A stretch of 64,000 nt of DNA, from assembly GCA_002428495.1 (NCBI GenBank), contig DIWR01000023.1, positions 62,001 through 126,000 on the forward strand, given 5' to 3'. The translations under genes were made by a program, and so were the position numbers. Source of the DNA: Synergistaceae bacterium UBA6101 (GTDB lineage Bacteria; Synergistota; Synergistia; Synergistales; Synergistaceae). Positions 16,921 through 25,388 of the stretch are shown in pieces; the first letter of the stretch is position 1; each line of letters starts with the position of its first letter. The notes beneath the pieces were generated by a model. The model was given only the letters and a program-made list of their open reading frames with translations, ran no database searches and was not told the origin of the DNA.

Positions 16921-16946
16921 ATCTGTAATGATTTAATTTTACAGAT
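16921..16946. repeat. Perfect 8-bp inverted repeat, possible operator
   Basis: ATCTGTAA at 16921-16928 and TTACAGAT at 16939-16946 flank a 10-base AT-rich spacer. It lies just past the buk stop and upstream of the small ORF and hdeD. It lacks a T tract. A regulator dyad is possible; no family is recognised. Confidence 0.35.
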
Positions 16947-16964
16947 CATTTGGATAACGTTTTG

Positions 16965-18041
16965 TCAGATATATTCTCCGCCGGGGTAAAGCCGTAGTCT
17001 TTCTTCTTTAAGGAGTATCCTTTCTGCTCCTTTGTAAAGCGCTTCCAGTTCGTTCTCTCCGGGTTCCGTGACTATCGGAGCAAGGAATTTTATTTTTTTC
17101 AGGAGCATTTCCATCAGTCGGTCGGAGTACGCCATGCCCCCTGTCAGGATGATCGAATCGATCTCACCGTCAAGCACCGTGCACAGTTCTCCAATCCCTT
17201 TTGCGATCTGATACACAAAAGCTTCCAGGACTATCGCGGCTTCCGGATCCTTTTCTGCGATTTTGAAGACTTCCCTTATGTCGCGAGTTCCCAGATAGGC
17301 GACAAGGCCCCATCCTGACAGCAGTTTTTTCTTAAGTTCGGCCTCGGTGTACTTTCCGCTGAAAATTAGATCGACCAGTTCTCCGACGGGAAGCCCTCCG
17401 GCGCGTTCAGGGGAGAATGGGCCGTCAGCCTTTGCACCTACTACATCGACGATCCTGCCGCTGCAATGGGCTCCGATGGTAATGCCCGTACCGAGATGAG
17501 CTACCACGAATCTGCAGTCCTCATATTTTTTTCCAAGGTCAGCCGCAACTTTTCTTGCCACAGCTTTCTGGTTCAGCGCATGGACGAGGCTTGATCTTTT
17601 GATTTCAGGTGCGCCGGATATCCTTGCTACGTCAGTAAGTTCATCAACTGAGACAGGATCGACGATATATGCTTCGCAGCCTGACATATCTGCGAATTTT
17701 TTAGCTATGAACGCTCCGAGATTTGATGCGTGTTCCCCACGCGGAGCCTCTTTAAGGTAACCTGTCATTTCTTCTGTTACAAGATATGTCCCGCTGGGCA
17801 TTGGAGCCAGTAACCCCCCCCTTCCGACTACTGCATCAAAGCTGTCCGGTTTGACACCTTTATCGATGAGGGTCCTTTTGATAAGGTCGAATCTATGTTC
17901 AAGCTGATCCAGAACATATTTATACGCTGAGATGATATCCTGGTCGACAGGGATGTTTTCTTTCAGGATCTCATCTCCGTTTTCATATACTGCTATCTTT
18001 GTTGAAGTCGATCCTGGGTTGACAACGAGTATCCTGTACAT
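16965..18041 (-). CDS. buk: Butyrate kinase
   Basis: About 358 residues of the ASKHA acetate/butyrate kinase family. It turns acyl phosphate plus ADP into carboxylate plus ATP, the ATP-yielding last step of butyrate or branched-chain acid fermentation. Signatures are the N-terminal ILVVNPGSTSTKIAV phosphate loop, AHLGTGITIGAH, and the late IILTGGMAYS adenosine loop. I place the start at ATG 18041: GGAGG lies upstream and this leaves a 2-base gap after ptb. The open frame runs 30 bases further into ptb. Pairing with ptb is typical. The acyl specificity (butyrate, isobutyrate, isovalerate) cannot be read from sequence. Confidence 0.92.
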   Translation of the reverse strand: MYRILVVNPGSTSTKIAVYENGDEILKENIPVDQDIISAYKYVLDQLEHRFDLIKRTLIDKGVKPDSFDAVVGRGGLLAPMPSGTYLVTEEMTGYLKEAPRGEHASNLGAFIAKKFADMSGCEAYIVDPVSVDELTDVARISGAPEIKRSSLVHALNQKAVARKVAADLGKKYEDCRFVVAHLGTGITIGAHCSGRIVDVVGAKADGPFSPERAGGLPVGELVDLIFSGKYTEAELKKKLLSGWGLVAYLGTRDIREVFKIAEKDPEAAIVLEAFVYQIAKGIGELCTVLDGEIDSIILTGGMAYSDRLMEMLLKKIKFLAPIVTEPGENELEALYKGAERILLKEERLRLYPGGEYI

Positions 18042-18043
18042 AG

Positions 18044-18958
18044 CTACTTCATCCCTCCGGAAATAATACATGCAAGCGCCATGCTGAGGAATTTTGATTC
18101 AGGCGGATCAGATCTTGAGACAAGGATTATGGGCACCATTGCTCCGAGCACCAGTCCGGCCATCTGTGCGTGGCAGTAATGGACGAGCGTTTTGCAGTGC
18201 ACGTTGCCGCACTCTATGTTAGGCACCAGAGTTAGGTCGACCTTACCCGCTATTTTGCTCTTGATACCTTTATGTTCGGCGAACTTTTGCGATGCTACAA
18301 CATCGATAGCCATCGGTCCTTCTACAGTGCAGGAACAGGGAAGGTCGTCAAATTCGCCGTTTTCCCATGCTTTTACAAGTCCTGCCGCATCGACTGTTGA
18401 CTGGACATTTGGATCGACCTTTTCATTTGCGGCGATGCATGCTGCGTTTACGTGTTCGTAGCCAAGGGCGCTTATCGCTTCCATCGCGTTTCTTAGTATC
18501 TGTTTTTTCTGGTCAAGGCTTGGTGCAACGTTGAATCCGCTGTCCGTGCAGAAAGAGAGGTGATTCTCTCCGGGTATCTCCATTATCGCAAGATGGCTGA
18601 GAAGACGTCCTGTCCTGAGGCCGTTTTCCCTGTCCAGTACGGCTTTAAGGAAATCGGTAGTGTTGATAAGGCCTTTCATCAGGGCGTCGCCCTTTCCTTC
18701 CCTTACGCACTGTACTGCGATCGCCGCGGCAGATGAGAGAGATTCTGCATGTATTATTTCCACTTTATCAGAGATCCCGGCCTCTTTTACCATCGGAAAG
18801 ATCTGCTCACTGTCTCCTGTAAGTATAGCTCTTCCCAGGCCCCTCTTCATCGCAAGCCTTATGGCCTCGACACTTTCTGCATCTGCAGCAGCCAGGACAA
18901 CTTTGCTTCCTTCAAGGCACCTGCTGCTGTTCATAATTTCAATGAACCTTTTAAACAT
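18044..18958 (-). CDS. ptb: Phosphate butyryltransferase
   Basis: About 304 residues of the Pta/Ptb family, which exchanges CoA for phosphate on acyl-CoA. Visible motifs include AILTGDSEQIFP, KGLINTTDFLKAVL and the C-terminal HYCHAQMAGLVLGAMVPIILVSRSD. This short single-domain form is typical of Ptb rather than the longer Pta. The start is ATG 18958, preceded by AAAGGGGGTG. It is translationally close to buk, so the pair should work together to make ATP from acyl-CoA produced by amino acid oxidation, for which iorAB nearby is a candidate source. Confidence 0.9.
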   Translation of the reverse strand: MFKRFIEIMNSSRCLEGSKVVLAAADAESVEAIRLAMKRGLGRAILTGDSEQIFPMVKEAGISDKVEIIHAESLSSAAAIAVQCVREGKGDALMKGLINTTDFLKAVLDRENGLRTGRLLSHLAIMEIPGENHLSFCTDSGFNVAPSLDQKKQILRNAMEAISALGYEHVNAACIAANEKVDPNVQSTVDAAGLVKAWENGEFDDLPCSCTVEGPMAIDVVASQKFAEHKGIKSKIAGKVDLTLVPNIECGNVHCKTLVHYCHAQMAGLVLGAMVPIILVSRSDPPESKFLSMALACIISGGMK

Positions 18959-19044
18959 AAACACACCCCCTTTACTCAACATTATAATCTCTTGAGCCGG
19001 TTTTGCATTATAATAGACCGAATATTTTCACAAGGGGAATCCGA

Positions 19045-19699
19045 ATGAAATTTTTGAAGACAATAAGGAGGATGACCTGGCTCAGAGACAAGGCGGATCT
19101 GGGCAGGGGCCCTGTCCTCAGCACACTTATAAAACTCTCGGTGCCATCCATAGCGATGGTGCTTTTCCATACACTCTTCCATCTTGTAGATACGGTTTTT
19201 ATCTCATGGCTCGGAGAGAGTCACATGGTCGCGATCTCTTACACCTTTCCCGTACAGATTGGAGTATTTGCTCTGCATCATCAGGTCTGCCTTTATGATC
19301 AGCACAGTAATAACGGGAGGGCTGGGGCTTATCGTCGCCCTTTTTCCGTTTCCCGTTATCCAGCTCTTCAGGCCTACTGAAGATATTGCCAGGATAGCGG
19401 CTCAGGCGATCCGAATTACGATATCAGGTTATCCGAGGGTCATCTACAGTGTGATATACAACGCCCTTTTTGTTGCTACGGGATTTTCAGCCTTTGGACT
19501 TGTCACGCAGATATTCCGCTCCCTGATAGTTCGTGTTCCGGCGGCTCACTTTCTGTCGAGGATACTCTCACTTGACAATATCTGGTGGTTCCAGCCGATA
19601 TCGTTTTTTGGAGCTGCCTTGATGACAGGGCTCTTTTCATGGATACTCCTCCGGAAGTTAAAGCGTGGCATGGGAAACCCAAAGGTTCCGCTAATATAA
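19045..19699 (+). pseudogene. Decayed MATE family efflux gene (frameshift and large internal deletion)
   Basis: The first part (from ATG 19045 behind AAGGGG) encodes a normal MATE N-terminus: GPVLSTLIKLSVPSIAMVLF, then LVDTVFISWLGESHMVAISYTFPVQ. Near 19270 the frame breaks. The matching continuation in another frame (IIRSAFMISTVITGGLGLIVAL, then YNALFVATGFSAFGLV) corresponds to the C-terminal half. Together the two parts give only about 215 residues against ~450 for the family, so most of the middle is missing as well as the frame. It should no longer be a functional Na+/H+-drug antiporter. Confidence 0.7.
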
Positions 19700-19800
19700 A
19701 CCTCTTTTGGCTTGACTTTATTTTTAAAAATGCTATAAACATTCTGGCAGGAAGAGGAGAACCTTTTCCCACAGAGAGAAGAGTCAGTCAGAAGAAACAC

Positions 19801-19818
19801 AGAATAGAATAGAATAGA
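19801..19818. repeat. Short AGAAT tandem repeat
   Basis: The unit AGAAT occurs about 3.6 times in a row just beyond the decayed MATE gene. It lies outside any intact gene and is probably slippage in unconstrained sequence. Confidence 0.5.
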
Positions 19819-19850
19819 CCAGGCATAGAACACTCTTAAAATTAACAGGA

Positions 19851-19872
19851 GCCTGTCATTTCTATGACAGGC
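19851..19872 (+). terminator. Hairpin between the MATE remnant and iorA
   Basis: GCCTGTCAT at 19851-19859 and ATGACAGGC at 19864-19872 form a perfect 9-bp stem with a 4-base loop, followed by TTCTGTTG. It is a weak terminator, or an attenuator-like structure in the iorA leader 28 bases ahead of the start. Confidence 0.45.
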
Positions 19873-19900
19873 TTCTGTTGCACATTGAGGAGGACTTTAA

Positions 19901-21694
19901 ATGACCAAAAGAGTCTGTATGGGCAACGAAGCTATAGCCCTTGGCGCTGCCAAAGCAGGAGTCAGTGTAGTCTCAGGCTATCCGGGCACTCCTTCTACAG
20001 AAATAATAGAGACGTTTCTGAATGAAAAGATCCCGGGAATAGAAGTCCAGTGGTCAACGAACGAAAAAACAGCAATGGAAGTTGCAGCCGGAGCTGCCTA
20101 TGCAGGAGCGAGATCAATGGTCACGATGAAGCAGGTAGGACTGAACGTTGCTGCTGATCCGCTCATGAGCCTTTCTTACGTGGGTGTTGAGGGCGGCATG
20201 GTCGTAGTAGTTGCAGACGATCCGGGTCCGTGGTCTTCACAGACTGAGCAGGATACGAGACACTTCGCAAAATATGCGAATCTGCCGGTATTTGACCCGT
20301 CTTCTCCCGAAGAAGCCTATCAGATGGTCTCATCTGCATTCGACCTCTCTGAAGAGTTTAAGCTCCCTGTATTTCTCAGGCCCACGACAAGGGTCTGTCA
20401 TGCAAGTGCAACGGTGGATCTGGAGAATGATCCGGGCCCCAGGCCTGCAGCAGGTTTTGAAAAAAAACCGGACTGGATAATCTTTCCTGCCCTTTCCTAC
20501 AGGAAGCACGGCGAGCTTGAACAAAAACAAAAACTTATTTCTGATAAAGTCAGCGCACTTCCCTTCAACAGGATCATCAAAGGGGGCAGGAAGGGGATAG
20601 CGGTATCGGGCATATCCTATCTCTATGCAATGGAAGTGATAAAAGAATTTGATCTCGACCTGACGGTATTTAAGGTAGGTACCCCATACCCCCTCCCGCT
20701 CAAACTTGCAGAGGAATTTTTGTCTTCGGTCGATCAGGTTATGGTAGTCGAAGAACTCGATCCTGTGCTGGAGGAGCAGCTGCTTCTTGTATCAGCGGGG
20801 AAAAATGAGATATTTGGCAAAATGACAGGCGACATGCCATGCAACGGGGAATACAGTTTTGAATCAATAAAAAACAGGCTGCTGAAGTATGCGGGAGCAG
20901 AAAGCGCAGATCCTGATATGGTCGAAATTCCCAATCTTCCCGTGAGGCCGCCGGTGCTTTGTGCCGGATGCCCCCACAGGGCCTCTTTCTACGCTGCCAA
21001 AACAGCAGCTAAAAATTATGAAAAGACAGTATACTGCGGAGATATCGGCTGTTACACACTTGGGAACGCCGCACCCCTGAACACGGTGGATACCTGTCTC
21101 TGCATGGGTGCTGGAATAACCATAGCCCAGGGGATAAAACTGGCTGAAAAAGAAACGAAGTGTATTGCATTCATCGGGGACTCGACATTTTTCCACACGG
21201 GAATTCCCGGTATCATCAATGCTGTCTATCAGAACACTGACATTACGATAGCAGTGCTGGACAACCATACCACTGCAATGACGGGCGGGCAGCCTCATCC
21301 GGGGACCGGACGTACCGCCATGGGCATGCCGGCGAAACCCCTTGATATCGAAAAGATACTCAGGGCATGCGGTGTGGAGCACATCTCGACAGTGGATCCG
21401 TTCAAGTACGAAGAGACAGTCGCTGCCTTCAATAATGCCCTTGAGTACAACGGGCCTTCTGCTGTAATAGCAAAAGCCCCCTGCATCGCCCTCATTAAAC
21501 TTCCCGGGGCTGTGCGCAGGGTCAACGAGGCGTGCATAGGATGTCTGAAATGCATAAAGCATCTGGGATGTCCCGCAATGTCTGTCGGAAACGACGGAAA
21601 GGTAGTAATAAATGAGTCAATATGCACAGACTGTTCTCTCTGTGTGAACGTTTGTCCTGTTGGCGCGATAAAGAAGGTCGATCGAAATGTTTAG
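19901..21694 (+). CDS. iorA: Indolepyruvate:ferredoxin oxidoreductase, alpha subunit
   Basis: A 597-residue subunit of the thiamine-diphosphate enzyme that oxidises aryl pyruvates (from Trp, Phe, Tyr) to aryl-acetyl-CoA, CO2 and reduced ferredoxin. The N-terminal pyrimidine-binding part includes GNEAIALGAAKAGVSVVSGYPGTP. The TPP-binding half has CGDIGCYTLG and the FIGDSTFFHTGIPG stretch. The C-terminus carries two ferredoxin-like 4Fe-4S motifs: CIGCLKCIKHLGCPA and CTDCSLCVNVCPVG. The length is usual. It overlaps iorB by 8 bases and GAGGAGG precedes the ATG. The enzyme is a hallmark of amino-acid-fermenting anaerobes. Confidence 0.95.
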   Translation: MTKRVCMGNEAIALGAAKAGVSVVSGYPGTPSTEIIETFLNEKIPGIEVQWSTNEKTAMEVAAGAAYAGARSMVTMKQVGLNVAADPLMSLSYVGVEGGMVVVVADDPGPWSSQTEQDTRHFAKYANLPVFDPSSPEEAYQMVSSAFDLSEEFKLPVFLRPTTRVCHASATVDLENDPGPRPAAGFEKKPDWIIFPALSYRKHGELEQKQKLISDKVSALPFNRIIKGGRKGIAVSGISYLYAMEVIKEFDLDLTVFKVGTPYPLPLKLAEEFLSSVDQVMVVEELDPVLEEQLLLVSAGKNEIFGKMTGDMPCNGEYSFESIKNRLLKYAGAESADPDMVEIPNLPVRPPVLCAGCPHRASFYAAKTAAKNYEKTVYCGDIGCYTLGNAAPLNTVDTCLCMGAGITIAQGIKLAEKETKCIAFIGDSTFFHTGIPGIINAVYQNTDITIAVLDNHTTAMTGGQPHPGTGRTAMGMPAKPLDIEKILRACGVEHISTVDPFKYEETVAAFNNALEYNGPSAVIAKAPCIALIKLPGAVRRVNEACIGCLKCIKHLGCPAMSVGNDGKVVINESICTDCSLCVNVCPVGAIKKVDRNV

Positions 21695-22280
21695 CAGTAT
21701 AGTGATAGCCGGAGTGGGAGGCCAGGGCACACTGCTTGCCTCAAAAATACTTTCTGAAGCAGCGCAGAGAAGAGGACTCTTTGTCAGGACTTCAGAGACT
21801 ATCGGAATGGCTCAGAGGGGCGGTTCCGTATCGAGCCACATCAGAATCGGATCTCAGAACGTATCGCCGGTGATCCCTCTCCGTCATGCGGATGTCCTCA
21901 TAGGGTTTGAGCTTGCCGAGGCCGCAAGACAGCTCAACAGACTGAAACCAGATGCATCTGCAGTGGTGAACGTTGACTGCATAGTCCCAACAAACGTTGC
22001 CCTGCGTCAGGGAGAGTATCATTGTGATGGATACCTCAGCGCCATCAAAAAAAACATCAGAAACGGGTTTTACTTAAACGCCGCTCCTATGGCAACAGAG
22101 GCTGGGGATGCGAGGACCCTCAACATCGTGCTGCTTGGCTTTTCAGTCGGAGCAGGAATACTGCCTTTTGAAGAAGATGAGATAAGGGAAGCAATGGAGT
22201 GCTGCATTAAGCCCAAGCTTTTGGAGATCAACAGAAAAGCATTCCTCTTGGGAACAGGGGCAGCGAGAAAACAGCTTTAA
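21687..22280 (+). CDS. iorB: Indolepyruvate:ferredoxin oxidoreductase, beta subunit
   Basis: A 197-residue subunit of the gamma domain type (pyruvate/ketoisovalerate oxidoreductase, catalytic domain). The N-terminal IAGVGGQGTLLASKILSEAA and the following TIGMAQRGGSVSSHIRIG are diagnostic. It completes the IorAB heterodimer. Its start lies within the last codons of iorA, so the two are co-translated. paaK follows 74 bases later in the same direction. Confidence 0.93.
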   Translation: MFSSIVIAGVGGQGTLLASKILSEAAQRRGLFVRTSETIGMAQRGGSVSSHIRIGSQNVSPVIPLRHADVLIGFELAEAARQLNRLKPDASAVVNVDCIVPTNVALRQGEYHCDGYLSAIKKNIRNGFYLNAAPMATEAGDARTLNIVLLGFSVGAGILPFEEDEIREAMECCIKPKLLEINRKAFLLGTGAARKQL

Positions 22281-22354
22281 ACCCTATCGTTATTAATTTT
22301 TCAGATGATATAAACTTTATAAATTTAGTAGTCAGAAGAGCGGAGCTGAGAGAT

Positions 22355-23584
22355 ATGAATGAACTGTCAATAATTAGCCAGTGTTTTGCCCAGGCGAGAA
22401 GAGTTGCTAATTTCAGTCCCATGTACATTGAAAAGTATAAAGGTATCCCTGTTAACACACTTATGACCAAAGACCAGTTCGAATCGCTACCATTCACGAC
22501 AAAACAGGATCTCAGGGACGCATATCCAATGGGGATGCAGTGTGTGCCCAACGACCGGATAGTCAGAGTGCATTCTTCTTCAGGTACAACAGGTGTTCCT
22601 GTGATTCTGCCTTACAGCAGCCAGGATCTTGAAGACTGGGCGGTCATGATGGAAAGATGCTACCAGTTCGCCGGAGTAACAAGGGAAGACAGGGTGCAGG
22701 TAACGCCGGGATTCGGCCTCTGGACTGCCGGTCTTGGTTTCCAGGCCGGTGCCGAACGCCTTGGAGCGATGGTCATCCCAACCGGAAGCGGAAACACAGA
22801 CAGACAGCTCCGGCTTATGCGGGACCTTGAAGCCTCTGTCCTCATAGGAACATCTTCATACGGACTGCTAATTGCAGAAGAGGTAGACCGCAGGGAGATG
22901 CGGAATGAGATCAAACTGAAAAAAGGTATTTTTGGATCTGAAAGATGGGGAGACAAGGTAAGGGAACGCATCTATCAGAGCCTGGGCATTGAATTCTTTG
23001 ATATTTATGGACTGACTGAAATATACGGTCCCGGAATAGCGATAGACTGTCCTGAACATTCGGGGATGCACTATTTCAATGATTTCATCTATTGCGAAAT
23101 AATTGACCCGGCAACGGGCAAGGTGCTTCCTGACGGAGAGCAGGGGGAGATAGTCATAACGACCTTCAGGAAAGAAGCTGCTCCGCTCATCCGTTACCGG
23201 ACTCACGATATTTCTAGGATCATCCCGGGGACATGCCCATGTGGTTCGCCATTTCCGAGGCTGGACAGGATCGTTGGAAGAAGCGACGACATGATTAAGG
23301 TCAAGGGAACAAATATATATCCGGCCCAGGTTGAGGAGATACTAAGGAACATAGAAGGATTTTCCAGCGAGTACAGTATAATACTGGACAACGAAGACCT
23401 TAGGGACAGAATGATCGTCCAGGCAGAGGCCTTCGAAGGGGCTGACCGGGAAGAGCTTGAGAAGGAGCTGGAGAGAGCCTGTAAATCGGGGCTTGGAATA
23501 AAAGTAATACCGGAAGTTATGAAGATAGGCGAACTTCCCAGAAGCGAGAAGAAGACCAAAAGGGTAATTGACAACAGGGGATAG
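22355..23584 (+). CDS. paaK: Phenylacetate-CoA ligase family protein
   Basis: A 409-residue adenylate-forming enzyme of the PaaK type. The phosphate-binding loop is VHSSSGTTGVPV, followed by DIYGLTEIYGPG and GRSDDMIKVKGTNIYPAQVEE; the C-terminal lysine lies in PRSEKKTKRV. The family activates phenylacetate or other aryl acids to the CoA thioester with ATP. Beside iorAB, it may instead run towards ATP gain from aryl-acyl-CoA, as proposed for aryl-CoA synthetases in peptide-fermenting anaerobes and archaea. The direction cannot be read from sequence. The ATG follows GGAGCTGAGA. Confidence 0.88.
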   Translation: MNELSIISQCFAQARRVANFSPMYIEKYKGIPVNTLMTKDQFESLPFTTKQDLRDAYPMGMQCVPNDRIVRVHSSSGTTGVPVILPYSSQDLEDWAVMMERCYQFAGVTREDRVQVTPGFGLWTAGLGFQAGAERLGAMVIPTGSGNTDRQLRLMRDLEASVLIGTSSYGLLIAEEVDRREMRNEIKLKKGIFGSERWGDKVRERIYQSLGIEFFDIYGLTEIYGPGIAIDCPEHSGMHYFNDFIYCEIIDPATGKVLPDGEQGEIVITTFRKEAAPLIRYRTHDISRIIPGTCPCGSPFPRLDRIVGRSDDMIKVKGTNIYPAQVEEILRNIEGFSSEYSIILDNEDLRDRMIVQAEAFEGADREELEKELERACKSGLGIKVIPEVMKIGELPRSEKKTKRVIDNRG

Positions 23585-23673
23585 TCCTCAATAAAGAAGA
23601 AAATAAAATATGAGCGGGCCGAGTGGTCATTTTTAGAGATGACCCGGAAGCCAGCTCAACGTTTGTCAAAAGA

Positions 23674-24066
23674 TCACCCGGAGCCGTCGATACCTTCGTT
23701 GGAGAGTATGTCGGCTCTTTTGTTGTGCTCCCGTGGTATCCAGTGATAGGAGATGTCCATCCCGTCGGACAGTTTCCAGGCCTGCTGCGCCAAGAGGCGC
23801 AGGTGGGGGAGGTTGATCTTCCACTGTCGTGAGACCTGGTTTATCACCAATTTACTGTCCCCGAAGACCCTCAGCGATCTGACCCCATGTTCCTTTGCCG
23901 CTTTGAGCAGGAGTATCAAGGCCATGTATTCTGCTTCGTTATTCGTTTTTTCCCCAAGAAACCGGGATGTTTCCCATACCACTTTTCCTTCGTCATTTAT
24001 CATAAGAGCGCCGGCTCCTGCTTTTCCTGGATTGCCTCTCGATGCGCCGTCAAAAAAACCTTCCAT
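23674..24066 (-). CDS. Ribonuclease HI family protein
   Basis: A 130-residue RNase H fold protein. The acidic catalytic set is present: D6 in FFDGAS, E44 in NNEAEYMAL, D70 in VFGDSKLVI and a late Asp in HNKRAD. It belongs to the short, basic-loop-lacking RNH group, close to the archaeal/YpdQ-like type, and would cleave RNA in RNA-DNA hybrids. The ATG has GGGAGAGGG upstream. It is convergent with paaK and divergent from ybaK. Confidence 0.85.
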   Translation of the reverse strand: MEGFFDGASRGNPGKAGAGALMINDEGKVVWETSRFLGEKTNNEAEYMALILLLKAAKEHGVRSLRVFGDSKLVINQVSRQWKINLPHLRLLAQQAWKLSDGMDISYHWIPREHNKRADILSNEGIDGSG

Positions 24067-24134
24067 GAATATCCCTCTCCCACACTCAGATAGTTGCGCT
24101 ATACTTTATTATATACTGCATTGGGGGTGTTGAT

Positions 24135-24617
24135 ATGGCTTCTGTAAAAAAGACTAACGCAGTCAGGATACTGGAAAACGCAAAGATCAGGTTTGAGCTG
24201 ATCGGGTACGAGGTCGATGAAAGTTCGCTCTCTGCTGAGGATGCAGCATTAAAGACCGGTGTACCGGAAGAACAGACCTTCAAAACACTCTGCGCCAGAG
24301 GAGATAAGACAGGTGTAATGCTGGTCTGCCTTCCTGCGGGCAGGGAACTCGACTTCAAGGCCCTATCTTCGGCAAGCGGAAATAAGAGCACCGAACTAGT
24401 CCCGCTAAAAGAGGTCCAGCCTCTCACAGGGTATGTAAGGGGCGGCTGTTCTCCTCTGGGGACAAAAAAGAGATATCCGGTTTTTATAGATGAAAGCGCC
24501 CGCATGTTTGAATTTATAACTGTGAATGCAGGGCAGAGAGGGCTTCTATTTAAACTGAAGCCTGACGACCTTATAGCTGCAACCGGAGCTAAAACAGCCG
24601 GGATAATAAGATTATAA
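24135..24617 (+). CDS. ybaK: Cys-tRNA(Pro)/Cys-tRNA(Cys) deacylase YbaK/EbsC
   Basis: A 160-residue editing-domain protein of the YbaK family, which hydrolyses Cys-tRNA(Pro) misacylated by prolyl-tRNA synthetase. The family pattern is clear: GVPEEQTFKTLCARGD with the functional lysine, then LDFKALSSASG, and GYVRGGCSPLGTKKRYPVFID near the C-terminus. The length matches E. coli YbaK. It has a GGGGGT binding site and ends at a strong terminator. Confidence 0.92.
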   Translation: MASVKKTNAVRILENAKIRFELIGYEVDESSLSAEDAALKTGVPEEQTFKTLCARGDKTGVMLVCLPAGRELDFKALSSASGNKSTELVPLKEVQPLTGYVRGGCSPLGTKKRYPVFIDESARMFEFITVNAGQRGLLFKLKPDDLIAATGAKTAGIIRL

Positions 24618-24618
24618 A

Positions 24619-24670
24619 AAAGAGCCGGGCAGGCACCCAAAGAGAGGGACGCCCGGCTCTTTCTTTTTTT
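24619..24670 (+). terminator. Strong terminator after ybaK
   Basis: AGAGCCGGGC at 24621-24630 pairs perfectly with GCCCGGCTCT at 24651-24660, with flanking A/T pairs, followed by TTCTTTTTTT. It separates ybaK from the convergent nitroreductase-like gene. Confidence 0.85.
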
Positions 24671-24687
24671 AGCCTGTTTTATTTACC

Positions 24688-25314
24688 TTATTGGAAACCC
24701 ACAGGCATTATTGCAATTATCCTTGAGAGCGGACCGATGTTCAACAGGTTTATCAATGTCTCCCTGTTGAATGACTGAACGTAACGGGTCTTCATGCCCA
24801 ACGCTCCTGCGGCAAGGTAGACGTTCTGTGTCATAGCTCCTACCGCTGTTTCTGCCCATCCCTCTACTCGCGGACCGTTTCCCTTTGTCGCAAATACAAA
24901 AATAGACGGAGCTGTTCCGATGAATCCCTGACTGGCAGCTCGGGAGAGGGAATTTTTGTCTGAAAGTAGCTTAAGCATATTTTTTTCCGGATCATACAGA
25001 TATGCGCCGCGTTTGAGAAGAACATACAGGCTGATGTAGGGATCGGATCCCATTGCGAAAGGGACCGTCCAGCCCTTGCCGTCCCTGTTTTTGCCGGTTG
25101 CCGCCCATACGAGGGTAGACAGTTCTTTCAGCGAAGGCTCTTTCGCGGAGAATGCTGCCTGAGCGGCAGATGACCTCTCCGAGATAGCCTGAAGAACGCT
25201 TTTTCCTCCCTCTGTTTCAGGAGAGGCGAGCATAATGTCGGAAGTAACAGCCTCTGAGATGTTCGCCATTGTTCCGAGCAAAATAAAAAACATGATAAGA
25301 AATATAGTCTTCAT
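24688..25314 (-). CDS. Exported nitroreductase-like (SagB-type) protein
   Basis: A 208-residue protein with an N-terminal signal peptide (IMFFILLGTMANISEA) and a nitroreductase-fold domain. Features are the LQAISERSS opening, LSTLVWAATGKN, and late AETAVGAMTQNVYLAAGALGM, which corresponds to the FMN-binding GxxxxNLxLAA region. It resembles SagB-type oxidoreductases. An export signal on a flavin nitroreductase is less common and suggests an envelope or periplasmic redox role. The substrate is unknown. AAGGAGG precedes the ATG. Confidence 0.75.
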   Translation of the reverse strand: MKTIFLIMFFILLGTMANISEAVTSDIMLASPETEGGKSVLQAISERSSAAQAAFSAKEPSLKELSTLVWAATGKNRDGKGWTVPFAMGSDPYISLYVLLKRGAYLYDPEKNMLKLLSDKNSLSRAASQGFIGTAPSIFVFATKGNGPRVEGWAETAVGAMTQNVYLAAGALGMKTRYVQSFNRETLINLLNIGPLSRIIAIMPVGFQ

Positions 25315-25388
25315 AGTGGCCTCCTTTTTCTTACGGATCAGTTCCGGTTTCCTTGGCCTGATGCTGGAAGGTGCAGGATTTTCACATG

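Noticed and set aside
16711..16989. 92-codon plus-strand frame opposite the hdeD upstream region
   Set aside because: It has no ribosome binding site, its product has no recognisable features, and it lies across the buk 3' end and the opposite small membrane ORF, which has a better site and composition.
19801..19818. AGAAT repeat as a functional phase-variable tract
   Set aside because: It lies after a decayed gene and before a hairpin, outside any reading frame, so no phase switching can be supported.
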